Below, piece after piece: positions 11,145 through 21,048 of a stretch of DNA of 64,000 nt (position 1 is the first letter of the stretch; the number at the start of each line of letters is the position of its first letter). The position numbers were made by a program, and so were the translations under genes. Origin of the DNA: Plecoglossus altivelis (lineage: Eukaryota > Chordata > Actinopteri > Osmeriformes > Plecoglossidae); assembly GCA_036571765.1 (NCBI GenBank), contig BROE01000006.1:16293024-16357023 (forward strand). Reading direction: 5' to 3'. The notes under the pieces were generated by a model. That model made no database searches, was not told the origin of the DNA, and saw nothing but the letters and a program-made list of their open reading frames with translations.

Positions 11145-12546
11145 TCCTGGTTTGCAATCGCATCAAAGTTAATTTTCATCATACCAAATTACCAAGCATG
11201 AACACACCCTTAGATGAAGGGTATTTTATTTACTGCTAGAATTTCCAACTGTCATGTAAGCCTACAATTCACCCAGTGAAGACGCTAGGGTAGGATTCTG
11301 TGAACTATATATTCAGTAAACTGCTCAATCTGCCCCTACCTTAGCTACTAAAACCGCATATTTTTATGCTATTCCCCTGCATACAGAGGCTCATCACTAG
11401 AATTGAGTAAGACACTGCCAGGGTTGCAACCAAAATAACAGCAACAAAAGAAAAAAAAAGTGTAAATATGTTCACATCTTGTGCCTGGGGCAGTAATTTA
11501 TTATGTAACTTATGCATGCTCTGCTACTATGTGCCAGCTTCCCCACCTTGATTTGGCAACAGCGACTATGTAGATTTTTGCCTGCATGATATTTCTGCAT
11601 TAATTATATCTTTGAAAGATAATTGTCTACCCAACCTGAGTTAAAGATGCGGTTCAAGTTTTGTCCATGTTTGCGATTTTATGTGAGTTTCTCCTTTTAA
11701 GCGCGTGTCTAGATGAGAAATACTTGGGTTAATTGAACAATTTGTTAAACACCGTCATGGCACAGGTTATGCAGGACCACAATTCTTAGGGTTAGTGAAT
11801 CGGCGTTACTGAAAGCACACTGATCTTGATTCGTAATACAGGCCTCAGATCAAACAAAGAAGACATGAGCACAATGCAAAATCCAGAACTAACCTGACCT
11901 GAGCACAATCCAACTGCCAAATCAAACTAATTTATTCTATTTAGTCGGTAAATTAGCCAAAAGTAATGAAATCTTATGGCAACTGCCTGAAATGTAAACC
12001 GAACACACTGAAGATGTGCTCTGAATGTTGATAAAACTACTGGTGAAATCTCTAAGGGAACTTTCCTCAAGGGTTCGATGAAAACAAAATTCAATGCGAT
12101 TGATCTGTTAAATATGGTCTATAAATTTTATTTTTGGGCCCAGACCAAGACCAAGACAACCGATGTACAAGTGTGAACACGACAGTTGTAAGCTCCTCTG
12201 GCAATGAACAGTATCTCAATTAGAATGTTATAGTAAAGTTTTTATACCCTTTCATGTCGATGTAGACAAAAGCAAGTCCAACTTATTGATCAGGGAGCAA
12301 ACATTTGAGAGCAGGATTAATGGGAGAGTAAACAGACGTTCAAACGTCACGATTATTTTCAGAAAGTTAAAAACGATGCGACAAAACGCTTTAATGTCAG
12401 CATCAAAATTTACCAATGAGAATGCTAGCAAGTAACACTTATATGGTAACAGCATTGCTACAAGTTTAATGCTAGGTAACTTAGCCGAGCAACTAACTAA
12501 GCTACCTGCCATTGCATTTAGAAAAAAATTACGGCAAGACAAACGA
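11145..12546. other. stretch without recognised gene
   Basis: AT-rich DNA with only short frames; nothing recognised on either strand. Confidence 0.4.
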
Positions 12547-14585
12547 TGTCCGCTAGGTCATCTGGAGTGGTATTATCGGGGCCCCACGCTGGAGCCAGGC
12601 CTGGAGTGGGTTCTCGCAGGCGAGTGTGTGGTGGCCGGGTCTTTGCCCATGGGACCCGGCCGGGTATAGCCTGAAAAGGCAACGTGGGACCACCTTCTCG
12701 CAGGCCCACCACCCACAGGAAGGACTGTTAGGGGCCGGTGCAGTGTGTTTTGGGCGGTGGTCAGGGGCAGGTGCCTGGATGACCTGAATTTCACCTCGCT
12801 GGTGGGGAAGGAGCCCGACCATTATTGGACAGGCTGGACTCGTAGCACATGGAGAGAGGGTCGTTACCCCATTGAACGAGAGGGTCGTGTCCCTGCGCCT
12901 TCAGGCCGGGACAGGTCTCTCACTGTTGTGTCGGCCTATGAGCCGAACAACGGTGCAGAGTACCCGGCCTTCTTAGAGTCCCTGGGAGTGGTACTGGACA
13001 GTGCACCAATCGGGGACTCCATTGTTCTGCTGGGGTACTTCAATACGCATGTGGGCAACAACAGTGACACCTGGACAGGAGTGATTGGGAAGAAAGACCC
13101 CCCCGATCTGAACTCAAGCCGTGTTTTGTTTTTTGACTTCTGTGCTAGTCACAGTTTGTCCATAATGAACAGTATGTTCAAGCACAAGGGCGTCCATAAG
13201 TGCAAGTGGCACCAAGGACACCCTAGGCCAGAGGTCGATGATCGACTTTGTTGTCCTCTGACCTGCGGCCGATCAACACCTGATCGTGAGCTGGCTACGC
13301 TAGTGGGGGAGGAAGCCGAACAGACTTGGCAGGCCCAGGCGTATCAAGAGGGTCTGTTGGGAACGTCACTGCTAGCCCTCTGCCAGCAGGGTCTTCAACT
13401 CGCACCATCAGGGGAGCTTCTCACAGATCCCGGGGGGGACATTGAGTCTGAGTGGACCATGTTCTTAGTCTCCACTGTCAATGCAGCAGTCCAGAGCAGT
13501 GGTCATAAAGTCTCTGGTGCCTTGACAGCAATCCCAGAACCCGGTGGTGGACACCGGAAGTAAGGGATGCTGTCAAACTGAAGGAGTCCTATCGAGCCCG
13601 GTTGGCTTGTGGGACTCCTGACACAGTTGACAGGTATCAGCAGGCCAAGTGTGTCGCAGCTTGGGTGGTCACTGAGGCAAAAACTCGGGTCTGGGAGAAT
13701 TTCAGGGAGGTCATGAAGATGGACTATCAGACGGCCTCAAGGGAATTCTGGCAAACAATTCGCCAACTCAGGAGGGAGAAGCAATGCTTCACCACCACCA
13801 TTTAAGGTGGGGTGTAGATCTGCTGACCTCAACTGGAGACGTTGTTCGACGCTGGAAGGAAAACTTTCAGGATCTCCTCAATCCTGCCATCATGTCTTCC
13901 GAGGAGGAAGCAGAGGCTGGGGACCCGGAGGCGGACTCATCGATCACCCGGGCTGAAGTGGCCGAGGTGATCGGTGGGCTCTTCGGTGGCAAGGCCCTGG
14001 GGGTAGATGAGATCTGTCCTGCGTATCTTAAGTCTCTGGATGTTGTGGGGAAGTCTTGGCTAACATGTCTCTGCAACGTCGCGTGGTGGCTTGAGACAGT
14101 ACCTCTAAACAGTTATACCGGGGTGGTTGTACCCCTTCATAAGAAGGGGGACCGGAGGATGTGTTCCAACTACAGGGGGATCACACGCCTCAGCCTCCCC
14201 GGTAAGGTCTACGTCAGGGCACTAGAGAGGAGAATCCGACCGACCGGAGAATCCTCAATCCGACCGCATTCAGGAGGAACACTGGACCAGCTCTATACTC
14301 TCCATCGGGTGCTCTAGGGTTCATGGTTTACCCAACCAGTTCACATGACTTTTGTGGATCTGGAAAAGGCATTTGACTGTGACCCTCATGGGTGTCCTGT
14401 GGGGGGTTTGGCAGTAGTACAGGGTCTGGGGCCTATTGCTCAGGGCCGTCAGGTCCCTGTATGACCGGAGCAGGAGCTGCATTCACATTGCTGGTAGTTG
14501 GGCATGTTCACGGTGCATGTTGGACTCCGCCAGGTCTTCCTTTTGTCACTGGTTCTGTTCATTGTTTTTATGGACAGTAGTGTCT
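12547..14585 (+). mobile_element. RTE-clade (Rex3-like) LINE, copy B, truncated at both ends
   Basis: Collinear with copies A and F. It opens inside the 5' leader (GGAGTGGTATTATCGGGGCC), keeps a gapped endonuclease region (the frame 12745-13563 includes the DSIVLLGYFNTHVG block), the linker, and the first half of the reverse transcriptase (KALGVDEICPAYLKSLDVVG at about 14000, then NYRGITRLSLPGKVYVRA). It stops within the reverse transcriptase at about 14585, before the FADD motif, and has no ATGG tail. It shows an endonuclease deletion near 12800-12840 and several frameshifts. Confidence 0.85.
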
Positions 14586-14654
14586 GGTTTGCGGGTGTTA
14601 AAGTTTAAAACTGTTGGATCTGCCCACAGCCACTCTGGATCTGCCATAACCAAT

Positions 14655-15004
14655 GGCTTTGGTCGTGACATAGGTAATGGAAAGTAGCCACATAGGCTGC
14701 AAACAACACGTTGGAATGGGGAGTGTCTGAAGATGTAAAATGTAAGAATTAAAGGAATAATTGTACATTGTAAATAATGCCAGTGATAATGTATGCAGTC
14801 AACTGTCGAAGCTGGGTCTACTCATTCACAAAAAGCAGCTTTGGTTTCATGTCTGCCGCCCAGGCAGTGACTACCAGGCTACTGCGCAATACGGATATTT
14901 TTCTGATGTGGAAAAATGAGGAGACAACAGAGACAGTGGACCATTCCACTGACAAAAGTCAGAGACCCCACACCCTCTAAAACTGTACAGGTCCTACAAA
15001 AAAT
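14655..15004 (+). repeat. dispersed repeat family Y/Z, copy 1, left part
   Basis: Matches 32165-32242 plus 32490-32735 in the same orientation: TTTGGTCGTGACATAGGT, then AGTGATAATGTATGCAGTCA, ATATTTTTCTGATGT, GACCATTCCACTGACA and TACAAAAAATCTCTAACTTTGA. It is cut off at 15004 by the RTE fragment at 15005-16021; the matching right part resumes at about 16025. Confidence 0.7.
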
Positions 15005-16021
15005 CTCTAACTTTGACCAAAACTGAGAGCACCCTCCAGCCCCTGACTGCGCCTAGAAATTATTTCAATAAAAGCAACATATAGAACAGGAGACAAAGGG
15101 TAGCCCTGGCGTAGTCCAACGTATGTCAGGAACAGGTCTGACTTACTACCAGCAATGCAAACACAGCTCCTGGTCCGGTCAAACAGGGACTGGACGGCCC
15201 CGGAGTACCCCCCAAAGGACAGCACAGGGGACACAGTCGAACGCCTTCTCCAGATCCACAAAGGACATGTGGACTGGTTGAATAAACTTCCATGAACTCT
15301 CAAGCGCCCAATGGAGAGTATAGAGCTGGTCCAGTGTTCCGTGACCAGGACGAAAAATGTAACTTAGTAAACGGTGTTGGTGAAGCACTGCTTCGTCCTT
15401 CTGAGGCTCCAAACGGTTTGCAAGAATTTCTTTTTTGAGACCATCCGATAGTGTTTCTCCAAGGCCTCCCTGAGCTCCTCCCAGAACAAAGTTTCTGTCT
15501 TTGCGACCTTCCAAGCTGCGGAACATTTGACCCGCCGATACCTGTCAACTGTCTCTGGACTTCCACAAGCCAACCAGGCTTGATAGGGCTCCTTTTACCA
15601 GTTTGACAGCATCCCTTTCTTCTGGTGTTCACCACCGGCCTAGGTGATTGCCACCACGTCAGGCACCAGAGACCTTAAGACTACAACTCCGCATTGACAA
15701 CGGAGCCCGAGAACATGGTCCACTTCGACTCAATGTCCCCAATCTCCACTGGGACCGGGCATCAGCTTTTCTGGAGATGTGAGTTGAAGATTCTGCTGAC
15801 AGAGGGCTCCGTAAGCCGTTCACAACAGAGCCTCACAATACGCTTGGGCCTGCCAAGTCTGAACTGCCCCCTCCACCTTAACATGGTGGAGGGCTTTGAG
15901 TGCTCGGATGATCCTAGGAGCTATGTTGTCTGAGGCATTATGCCCCTGATAGGGTTTCCCAAGGCAAACAGGTCCTCAGTGACTAGTCAGACTAAGCGCG
16001 GTTCACATTCCCCTAAAGAAC
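15005..16021 (-). mobile_element. RTE-clade LINE fragment, copy C, with internally inverted 5' segment
   Basis: From about 15020 to 15860 the sequence reads on the minus strand: pieces of the reverse transcriptase (DLEKAFDCVP, GLRQGYPLSPVLYVAF) and of the linker upstream. From about 15860 to 16021 it reads on the plus strand and matches the extreme 5' leader of copies A and F (CCACCTTAACATGGTGGAGGG, then GACTAAGCGCGGTTCAC). The endonuclease region between these parts is missing. No 3' tail is present. The opposite orientations could come from 5' inversion during integration or from a later rearrangement. Confidence 0.75.
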
Positions 16022-16024
16022 CAT

Positions 16025-16640
16025 TTACAACACACTAACCATGTTCCTGCACGAGTACTCAAAGGGGTTCAAAGTGTTCTGTTCATCAGGAAAATACCTA
16101 AATGTTCTGTTATCATTATCATAATTATCATGCAGACCCACATTTAGATCCCACAAAACACCACTAAGAATAATAAGCATCTCCTTCGCATGGTCCAATC
16201 TAAACACAGGACAGCTAGCAATACTATCTAAACTAAACAACTAAAACTTTGCAAAAAGTGGGGAGATGGTTTAGCATAGCTAGCGTTTGCCTTAGCCAAT
16301 TCCTTTATGCCTAACGGAGCAAGCTGGAAAATCAAACTTTTCCCTAACCCCCTTGGGGAAGAGGGCCACAACATTATGGCCACCAACAAAACTCTGAAGA
16401 TTTTTCTTGCTCTGGCTTTAAGGTCTGGATATCGGTAGCGTTGCCACAACATGCTGAATGGTTTAGCTAGCTATTTCTTTGCCGCCATTACATAACTACA
16501 ACTCAAACTACCTCCTCCACTCCTTCTGTTAGCCGATTGGGCCTACAGATATCTGAGTTGATAAAACTTAAGTGGATATACAAGCTCCAGACCTGGTATA
16601 GAAGCGAAAAGAAAAATGAGAAGTATGTAGGACAGTAGAT
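16025..16640 (-). repeat. dispersed repeat family Y/Z, copy 1, right part
   Basis: Strongly similar to 33190-33450 in the same orientation and to 61640-62300 in the opposite orientation. Shared blocks include GCATGGTCCAATCTAAACACAG, GCGTTTGCCTTAG, GGGCCACAACATTATGGCC and CAACTCAAACTACCTCC. The minus-strand frame includes VFRLDHAKEMLIILS, with a counterpart IFRLDHSKEILIIIS in copy 3; I do not recognise this as a protein domain. Confidence 0.75.
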
Positions 16641-16667
16641 CCAGGTCCAACAAGTCCAAAGGCTAGG

Positions 16668-17357
16668 GTCTGTCATGGTATGGGGTTGTGTCAGTGCCCT
16701 TGGCAAAGGTAACTTGCACTTCTGTAATGGCACCATTAATGCTGAAAAGTACATGGAGATTTTGGAACACAATACGCTGCCTTCAAGAAGACATGTTTTC
16801 CAGGGACGTCCATACATATTTCAACATGATTATGCAAAACCACATTCTGCACACCTTAAAGTCCTGGCTGCAGAGGAAGATGATATAGGTACTTGACTGG
16901 CCTGCCTGCAGTCCCAACCTGTCTCCAATAGAGAATGTGTGGCACATTTTGCCACCAAAGCGCAAAATGCGACAATGAAGACCCCGTACTGTTGCCCAAC
17001 TAAAGACTTGGATGCAGTAAGAATGGGACAAAATTACACCTAAAACACTTAATCTCTTGATGTCTTCAGTCCCTAAAGATCTTTTAAGTGTTGCAAAAAG
17101 GAATGGAAACATTACAAAGTGGTAAATGCTTTACTGTTCCAACTTTTTTTTTTTTTTTTTTAAGTGTTGCAACAACTAAAATGGGAATTTGTTGGGGGGG
17201 GGTTTAAGAAAAAAACAATACAAATCATGAGGAACAAATTAAATAATGTGCTGTTGTATTGTCTGCAATGAAATACAAGTCAAAGTAAATTTAGAAATCA
17301 CTACTTTTTCTATGTGTTTTCCATACAGTCCAAACTTTTTTTTATTTGGGATTGTAT
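16668..17357 (+). mobile_element. Tc1-like transposon, 5'-truncated
   Basis: Begins inside the transposase at the VMVWGC block (16675) and continues GTINAEKYMEILEHNTL, then FQHDYAKPHSAHLKV, a variant of the second-Asp motif with the Asp preserved; a frame change follows and the SPIENVWHILPPK block holding the catalytic Glu lies at about 16920-16955. After coding ends the 3' untranslated part and an inverted-repeat-like end run to GGGATTGTATA at 17347-17359. The left terminus is lost. Confidence 0.75.
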
Positions 17358-17467
17358 AAAGCATCCCAGACAATCCAGAATGCAGTTGCTGGACCCTCAC
17401 AGTTTTGTCCAAAAAAAGAACAGCAGGCCAACAACACAAAGACTAAAGCATAATCAGGTTTAATCAC

Positions 17468-17588
17468 CTCCGGATGCAGCTCGAGTGAAGATGGGCAGGT
17501 TCTTGGCAATCTCCACCAGAATCTGTTTCTGTGCATCTGGCCGCTCCTCCATCTCATAGCGTTCCTTGTTAATGTAGGAGAGCTGGAA
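17468..17588 (-). CDS. zdhhc15: zdhhc15 coding exon 4
   Basis: Acceptor TTTCAG, donor GTGATT. Encodes FQLSYINKERYEMEERP, AQKQILVEIAKNLPIFTR and ends in ASG plus one base, exactly where mammalian ZDHHC15 continues into the cysteine-rich domain. Only about 110 bp separate it from the Tc1 end at 17357. Confidence 0.88.
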
Positions 17589-18581
17589 CTGAAACAAAAA
17601 GCTGATCCGGTCAACAAGCCTTTTATTTTGTCAGTTCATTTGAGGAAACAAGTCCAAACCAACAAGTTGATGTTAAAACCCATTAGAATACTTCAAGTTA
17701 AGATATGAACAAGTTGTTAGTTTACCTTGTTGCAAGGGGAAGAGGGTGGGGTAAAGATTGCCTTCCAATATGTCCAAGAGAACATCCCGAAGCAGATGTG
17801 AAATACTAGCAGGTAGGCCACTGTATACACGACAACAAATCATTTAGCTAACAAACAACGTGACGCCTAGCTAATTGTATGACACTATAAAATGTGGATA
17901 TATCTACCTGGCTTCTGGGACACATGTGAAAAGTCCAACTTTGGGACTTGAACTCACCTTTTTCAAAACTTTTAGTTATTGTAACTGTAGAAACAAAACA
18001 CTACATTTCAGCTAGTTGCAGTAGGGATGTCGTCTGTTGCAATACAGGTTTATGATGACAAAGGTAGCCTACAGAGCTACAGTACTGTAAAGATAATAGG
18101 TCAATTGTAAGTCAGAGTTTTTTATATTGTTGTAGAATCAACGCTGATAACGAAAAGCTACGAGTAATTGAAAGAAATACGGAAAGAGCATAATTTCACG
18201 CACACAATGTGAAAGCGACCTAGCCGTCAGTCGTGCATTTTAGCCAACATCAATTTTAGATCAAGCTAACAAGACCCAAACTATCTCGGTGTTAAGTACT
18301 GTAGCTGGCTACTTAGGTAGAACAAGCTACATGCAATTATTTCAGACCGTTGTTATTGGCTAAGCTTGTGACACCACTGAAATCGTAGGCGAAAACCAAA
18401 GTAACGCAGAAATATACCGTTGTTAGACTATCTTTAAAATAAATTATACACTACGATACTTACACAAACATAGCTCAAACACGTAGGCATAGTATGACCA
18501 CAGTCCAACCGAAGTAATAATTATGACTGGTATCCAGGAAAAAACCCTTTGACAGCATCTTAAACCTTTAGAAAGAGCCAT
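17468..18581 (-). CDS. zdhhc15: zdhhc15 palmitoyltransferase, N-terminal four coding exons (partial)
   Basis: ZDHHC15 is a membrane protein acyltransferase of the DHHC family that attaches palmitate to cysteines of neuronal and trafficking proteins at Golgi and endosomal membranes. Four exons join in frame on the minus strand: 18464-18581, 17958-17984, 17726-17820, 17468-17588, 361 nt in total. Together they encode the first cytosolic tail, transmembrane segment 1 (IPVIIITSVGLWSYYAY), a short loop, transmembrane segment 2 (VAYLLVFHICFGMF), WTYWKAIF, and the FQLSYINKERYEMEERP segment that precedes the zinc-binding cysteine-rich domain. The order and sequence match vertebrate ZDHHC15 closely, more so than ZDHHC2 or ZDHHC20. 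The exon carrying DHHC and everything after it was not found in the window; it should lie left of position 1, or the gene is truncated. It is divergent to atrx. Confidence 0.88.
17726..17820 (-). CDS. zdhhc15: zdhhc15 coding exon 3
   Basis: Acceptor TATACAG, donor GTAAAC. Encodes AYLLVFHICFGMFSWTYWK, the second membrane segment and the conserved WTYWK, then IFTPPSSPCNK. 95 bp. Confidence 0.88.
17958..17984 (-). CDS. zdhhc15: zdhhc15 coding exon 2 (27-bp micro-exon)
   Basis: A 27-bp exon flanked by TTTGTTTCTACAG and GTGAGT. It joins exon 1 and exon 3 in phase to give LFTITKSFEKVAYL, the loop between the first two membrane segments; human ZDHHC15 has LVTVLSPAEKVIYL there. Found by the phase requirement, since it is too short for ORF detection. 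Confidence 0.82.
18464..18581 (-). CDS. zdhhc15: zdhhc15 coding exon 1
   Basis: Starts ATG at 18581 (MALSKGLRCC) and ends TTG T before donor GTAAGT (18463-18458). Encodes the N-terminal tail and first membrane segment with WSYYAYVFELCL, a ZDHHC15 signature. 39 codons plus one base. Confidence 0.88.
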
Positions 18582-19060
18582 TATTCCACTTCCTCTAGCC
18601 CGGCATCTAGCTCATCCATGCGTTCGATTACACTTCCTGAAAAATAATCTACCGATGTGTGATTCGTTGATTGATTTACAGCTCTGGGTGTATCTTCTGA
18701 AAGTGTCTGCATTCTTGGGTGGCACAATGATTAACTAGATACATTTTCACATTTCTCACAAGTTAGTTTGTTGGTACTTGTTTATAATTGGTGTGCAATC
18801 ACATATGTCTTACGAATCCAAAGCATGCATGATATTGTTTGACTGTGTAGAACTGGGACTTATGAATTAATAAAACAATTGACTGCAGTATTGTAAGATA
18901 ATAACGATAGCATTAAACATGTTGACAAAAAGCACTGTTTTTGTTTCATAGTAACTTAGACTACTAACGAAAATATTCCGTGCCTTTAGTGATCTGCTAA
19001 TAACGTCATATTTACAGGCTCAAAACGAGGCCAGAAGCATTGCAAATGCGTGGAGGACGA
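18582..19060. other. intergenic DNA upstream of zdhhc15
   Basis: Should contain the zdhhc15 promoter and 5' untranslated region. I see no TATA box or CpG-rich core that would place the start site. Confidence 0.35.
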
Positions 19061-19200
19061 TCCAGAAATGTAAACCGTGTCCTATAAATATTAAACACGA
19101 TCCGGAAATGTAAAAGCTATTCCACAAATGTGAAACACGTTCCACAAATGTAAAACAGGTTCCGCATGTGTAAATTGCTTTTCACAAATGTAATATATAT
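19061..19200 (+). repeat. 20-bp minisatellite, about seven units
   Basis: Units with period 20 starting at 19061, 19081, 19101, 19121, 19141, 19161 and 19181; consensus about TCCACAAATGTAAAACACGT. Central units (19121-19160) are nearly identical, outer ones diverged. An (AT)n run follows at 19193-19212. Confidence 0.85.
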
Positions 19201-19212
19201 ATATATATATAT
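19193..19212. repeat. (AT)n microsatellite
   Basis: Ten uninterrupted AT units directly after the minisatellite. Confidence 0.9.
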
Positions 19213-19976
19213 AAAAATAAATCCACAAATTTGATTAAACAATCATGTTAGATTGCTTGTTTTTTTCTAATTACATATTCGCAAGATATTTTCAAAGGGA
19301 TTCAGTAAAATAGGGGTCATAAAGCTTTGTGAGTACTGCCATGAAAAGCTGAACTTGGACCATGTGACTTTTGGCACCGATTGACACTAGTCTCAAGGCG
19401 CGGCCAAGGGCCGGTTCTTCGTATGTCGATAACTCAGTTATCTGGATTTGATCGATGATAATTTGTCATGTTCTTAGATTGTTCCGTTTTTCGAAGCTCG
19501 TCCTGGGGGGTTATCCATCAACGTCGCAAACGAAAGCCGCGCTTACACAAAAAACCTCACTTAGGTTAGCGTCAACCTAGAGTTAAGGCTCAACCCGTTC
19601 CACTAACGTTCCATTCCAATAACCAGCAACTCTGATTTAAGGTAGACTTCATTAAGCTTTACTTGTGCGCGCACACGGAGAATAGAAGCAGCCCACACAA
19701 AGCTCGAACATATTGATAATATAACTTCCAGCTTGAAGTTATGAGCGAAGTTCATTATTAATTCTCTATTAATTCATTATCACATTAATCAAACGATGAA
19801 AATAGGCATGGCACTCAGGCAGCGTGCGTCATTGCCACATCTGCATTGGCAGCTCAAGTCTATTGGGCCATGTCCAATAAGACATAGAAATGGACTCACA
19901 CCCCATTTGTTGTATGATCAGTGCTGTTGCCATGCTGTTCTTTTTTTGTGACTGTTGTGGGATTTTGTGTAAGATC

Positions 19977-20440
19977 CGTCCATCCATCCATCCATTTACT
20001 TCCGCTTATCCGGGGCCGGGTCGCGGGGGCAGCAGTCTGAGCAGGGAGGCCCAGACTTCCTTCTCCACACACACCACCTCCAGCTCCTCCGGGGGGATCC
20101 CGAGGCGTTCCCAGGCCAGCCGAGAGACATAGTCCCTCCAGCGTGTCCTGGGTCTTCCCCGGGGCCGCCTCCCGGTAGGACATGCCCGGAACACCTCCCG
20201 AGGGAGGCGTCCAGGAGGCATCCGAAACAGATGCCCGAGCCACCTCAGCTGGCTCCTCTCGACGTGGAGGAGCAGCGGCTCTACTCCGAGCTCCTCCCGT
20301 GTGACCGAGCTCCTCACCTTATCTCTAAGGGAGCTCCCAGCCACCCTGCGGAGAAAACTCATTTCGACCGCTTGTATCCGCGATCTCGTCCTTTCGGTCA
20401 TTACCCAAAGTTCATGACCATAGTAAGATGGTGTAAGATG
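19977..20440 (-). mobile_element. RTE-clade LINE 3' end, copy D
   Basis: Minus-strand 3' fragment: GHEL..VMTERTRSRIQAVEMSFLRRV, LRWLGHLFRMPPGRLPREV, RPRGRPRTRWRDYV, LLPPRPGPG, then GATAAGCGG and the ATGG tail at the low-coordinate end. The 131-codon frame at 20006-20401 is intact, so this is one of the less decayed copies. TGTGTAAGATC at 19966-19976 and 20441-20451 is an 11-bp target-site duplication. Everything upstream of the last part of the coding region is missing. Confidence 0.9.
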
Positions 20441-20732
20441 TGTGTAAGATCATTCTTAAATAAGAATAACACAGAGCCTTTGAATCTAAGGAAGTTTTAA
20501 TGCTTGTGCAAGCAAGGAGACAAATCTGGTTGAGGTTACAAAGTTGTTTGGAGTCTTGTCTCCAAGCTCAATCATTTATAATGTCATCAACACAAACAAT
20601 TCTCAATAGTCATTGGTTCATTTAAAACATGCAGTTCTCATGTACAGTTCTGTGATTTGCTTTATCCTTAAAATAATACAGCCAGTTGACTTTTGACCAA
20701 CTGTTTCCAAACCTCTATCCAGGTTATAAGAA

Positions 20733-21048
20733 CTTGGGACATGTCTGTGTTCCTCAAAGGGAGTGATCCCAGGATGTCGAAGAATCTGACTCTGGCCAAA
20801 TTCTATGTGGCTTTTGGTGTCTACCGCAACACGCTCTACAAGGCCTACTCCAATTGCTGCATTGAGTGGATGCGTTTCTTGCACATATTTCTGATCTGGC
20901 CATGCGGTATGGTGGAACCCTGTTCTTTGAATACCACAAATGCCCTTCTGCCAAGGCCACATTGTATATTCAGAAGTTTGTTTGGGTTTTCAGATGTGTG
21001 TTTGGATAGGTCGGTGCTTGATCTTGAATTGCTCAGCAGTGTTCACTG
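20733..21048 (+). pseudogene. degenerate fragment of a repetitive fish ORF, probably transposon-derived
   Basis: Reading across frameshifts gives VFLKGSDPRMSKNLTLAKF, VAFGVYRNTLYKAY, FFEYHKCPSAKATLYIQKF and RSVLDLELLSSVF. I recall similar blocks (GSDPRMS.. FGVYR.. YEYHK.. WS..D.ELL) in many unnamed fish repeat proteins, but cannot name the element. Frameshifts and stops make it a pseudogene. Confidence 0.5.

Noticed and set aside
17342..17617. 91-codon minus-strand frame over zdhhc15 exon 4
   Set aside because: It is the wrong frame; the true frame reads FQLSYINKERYEMEERP with splice sites.
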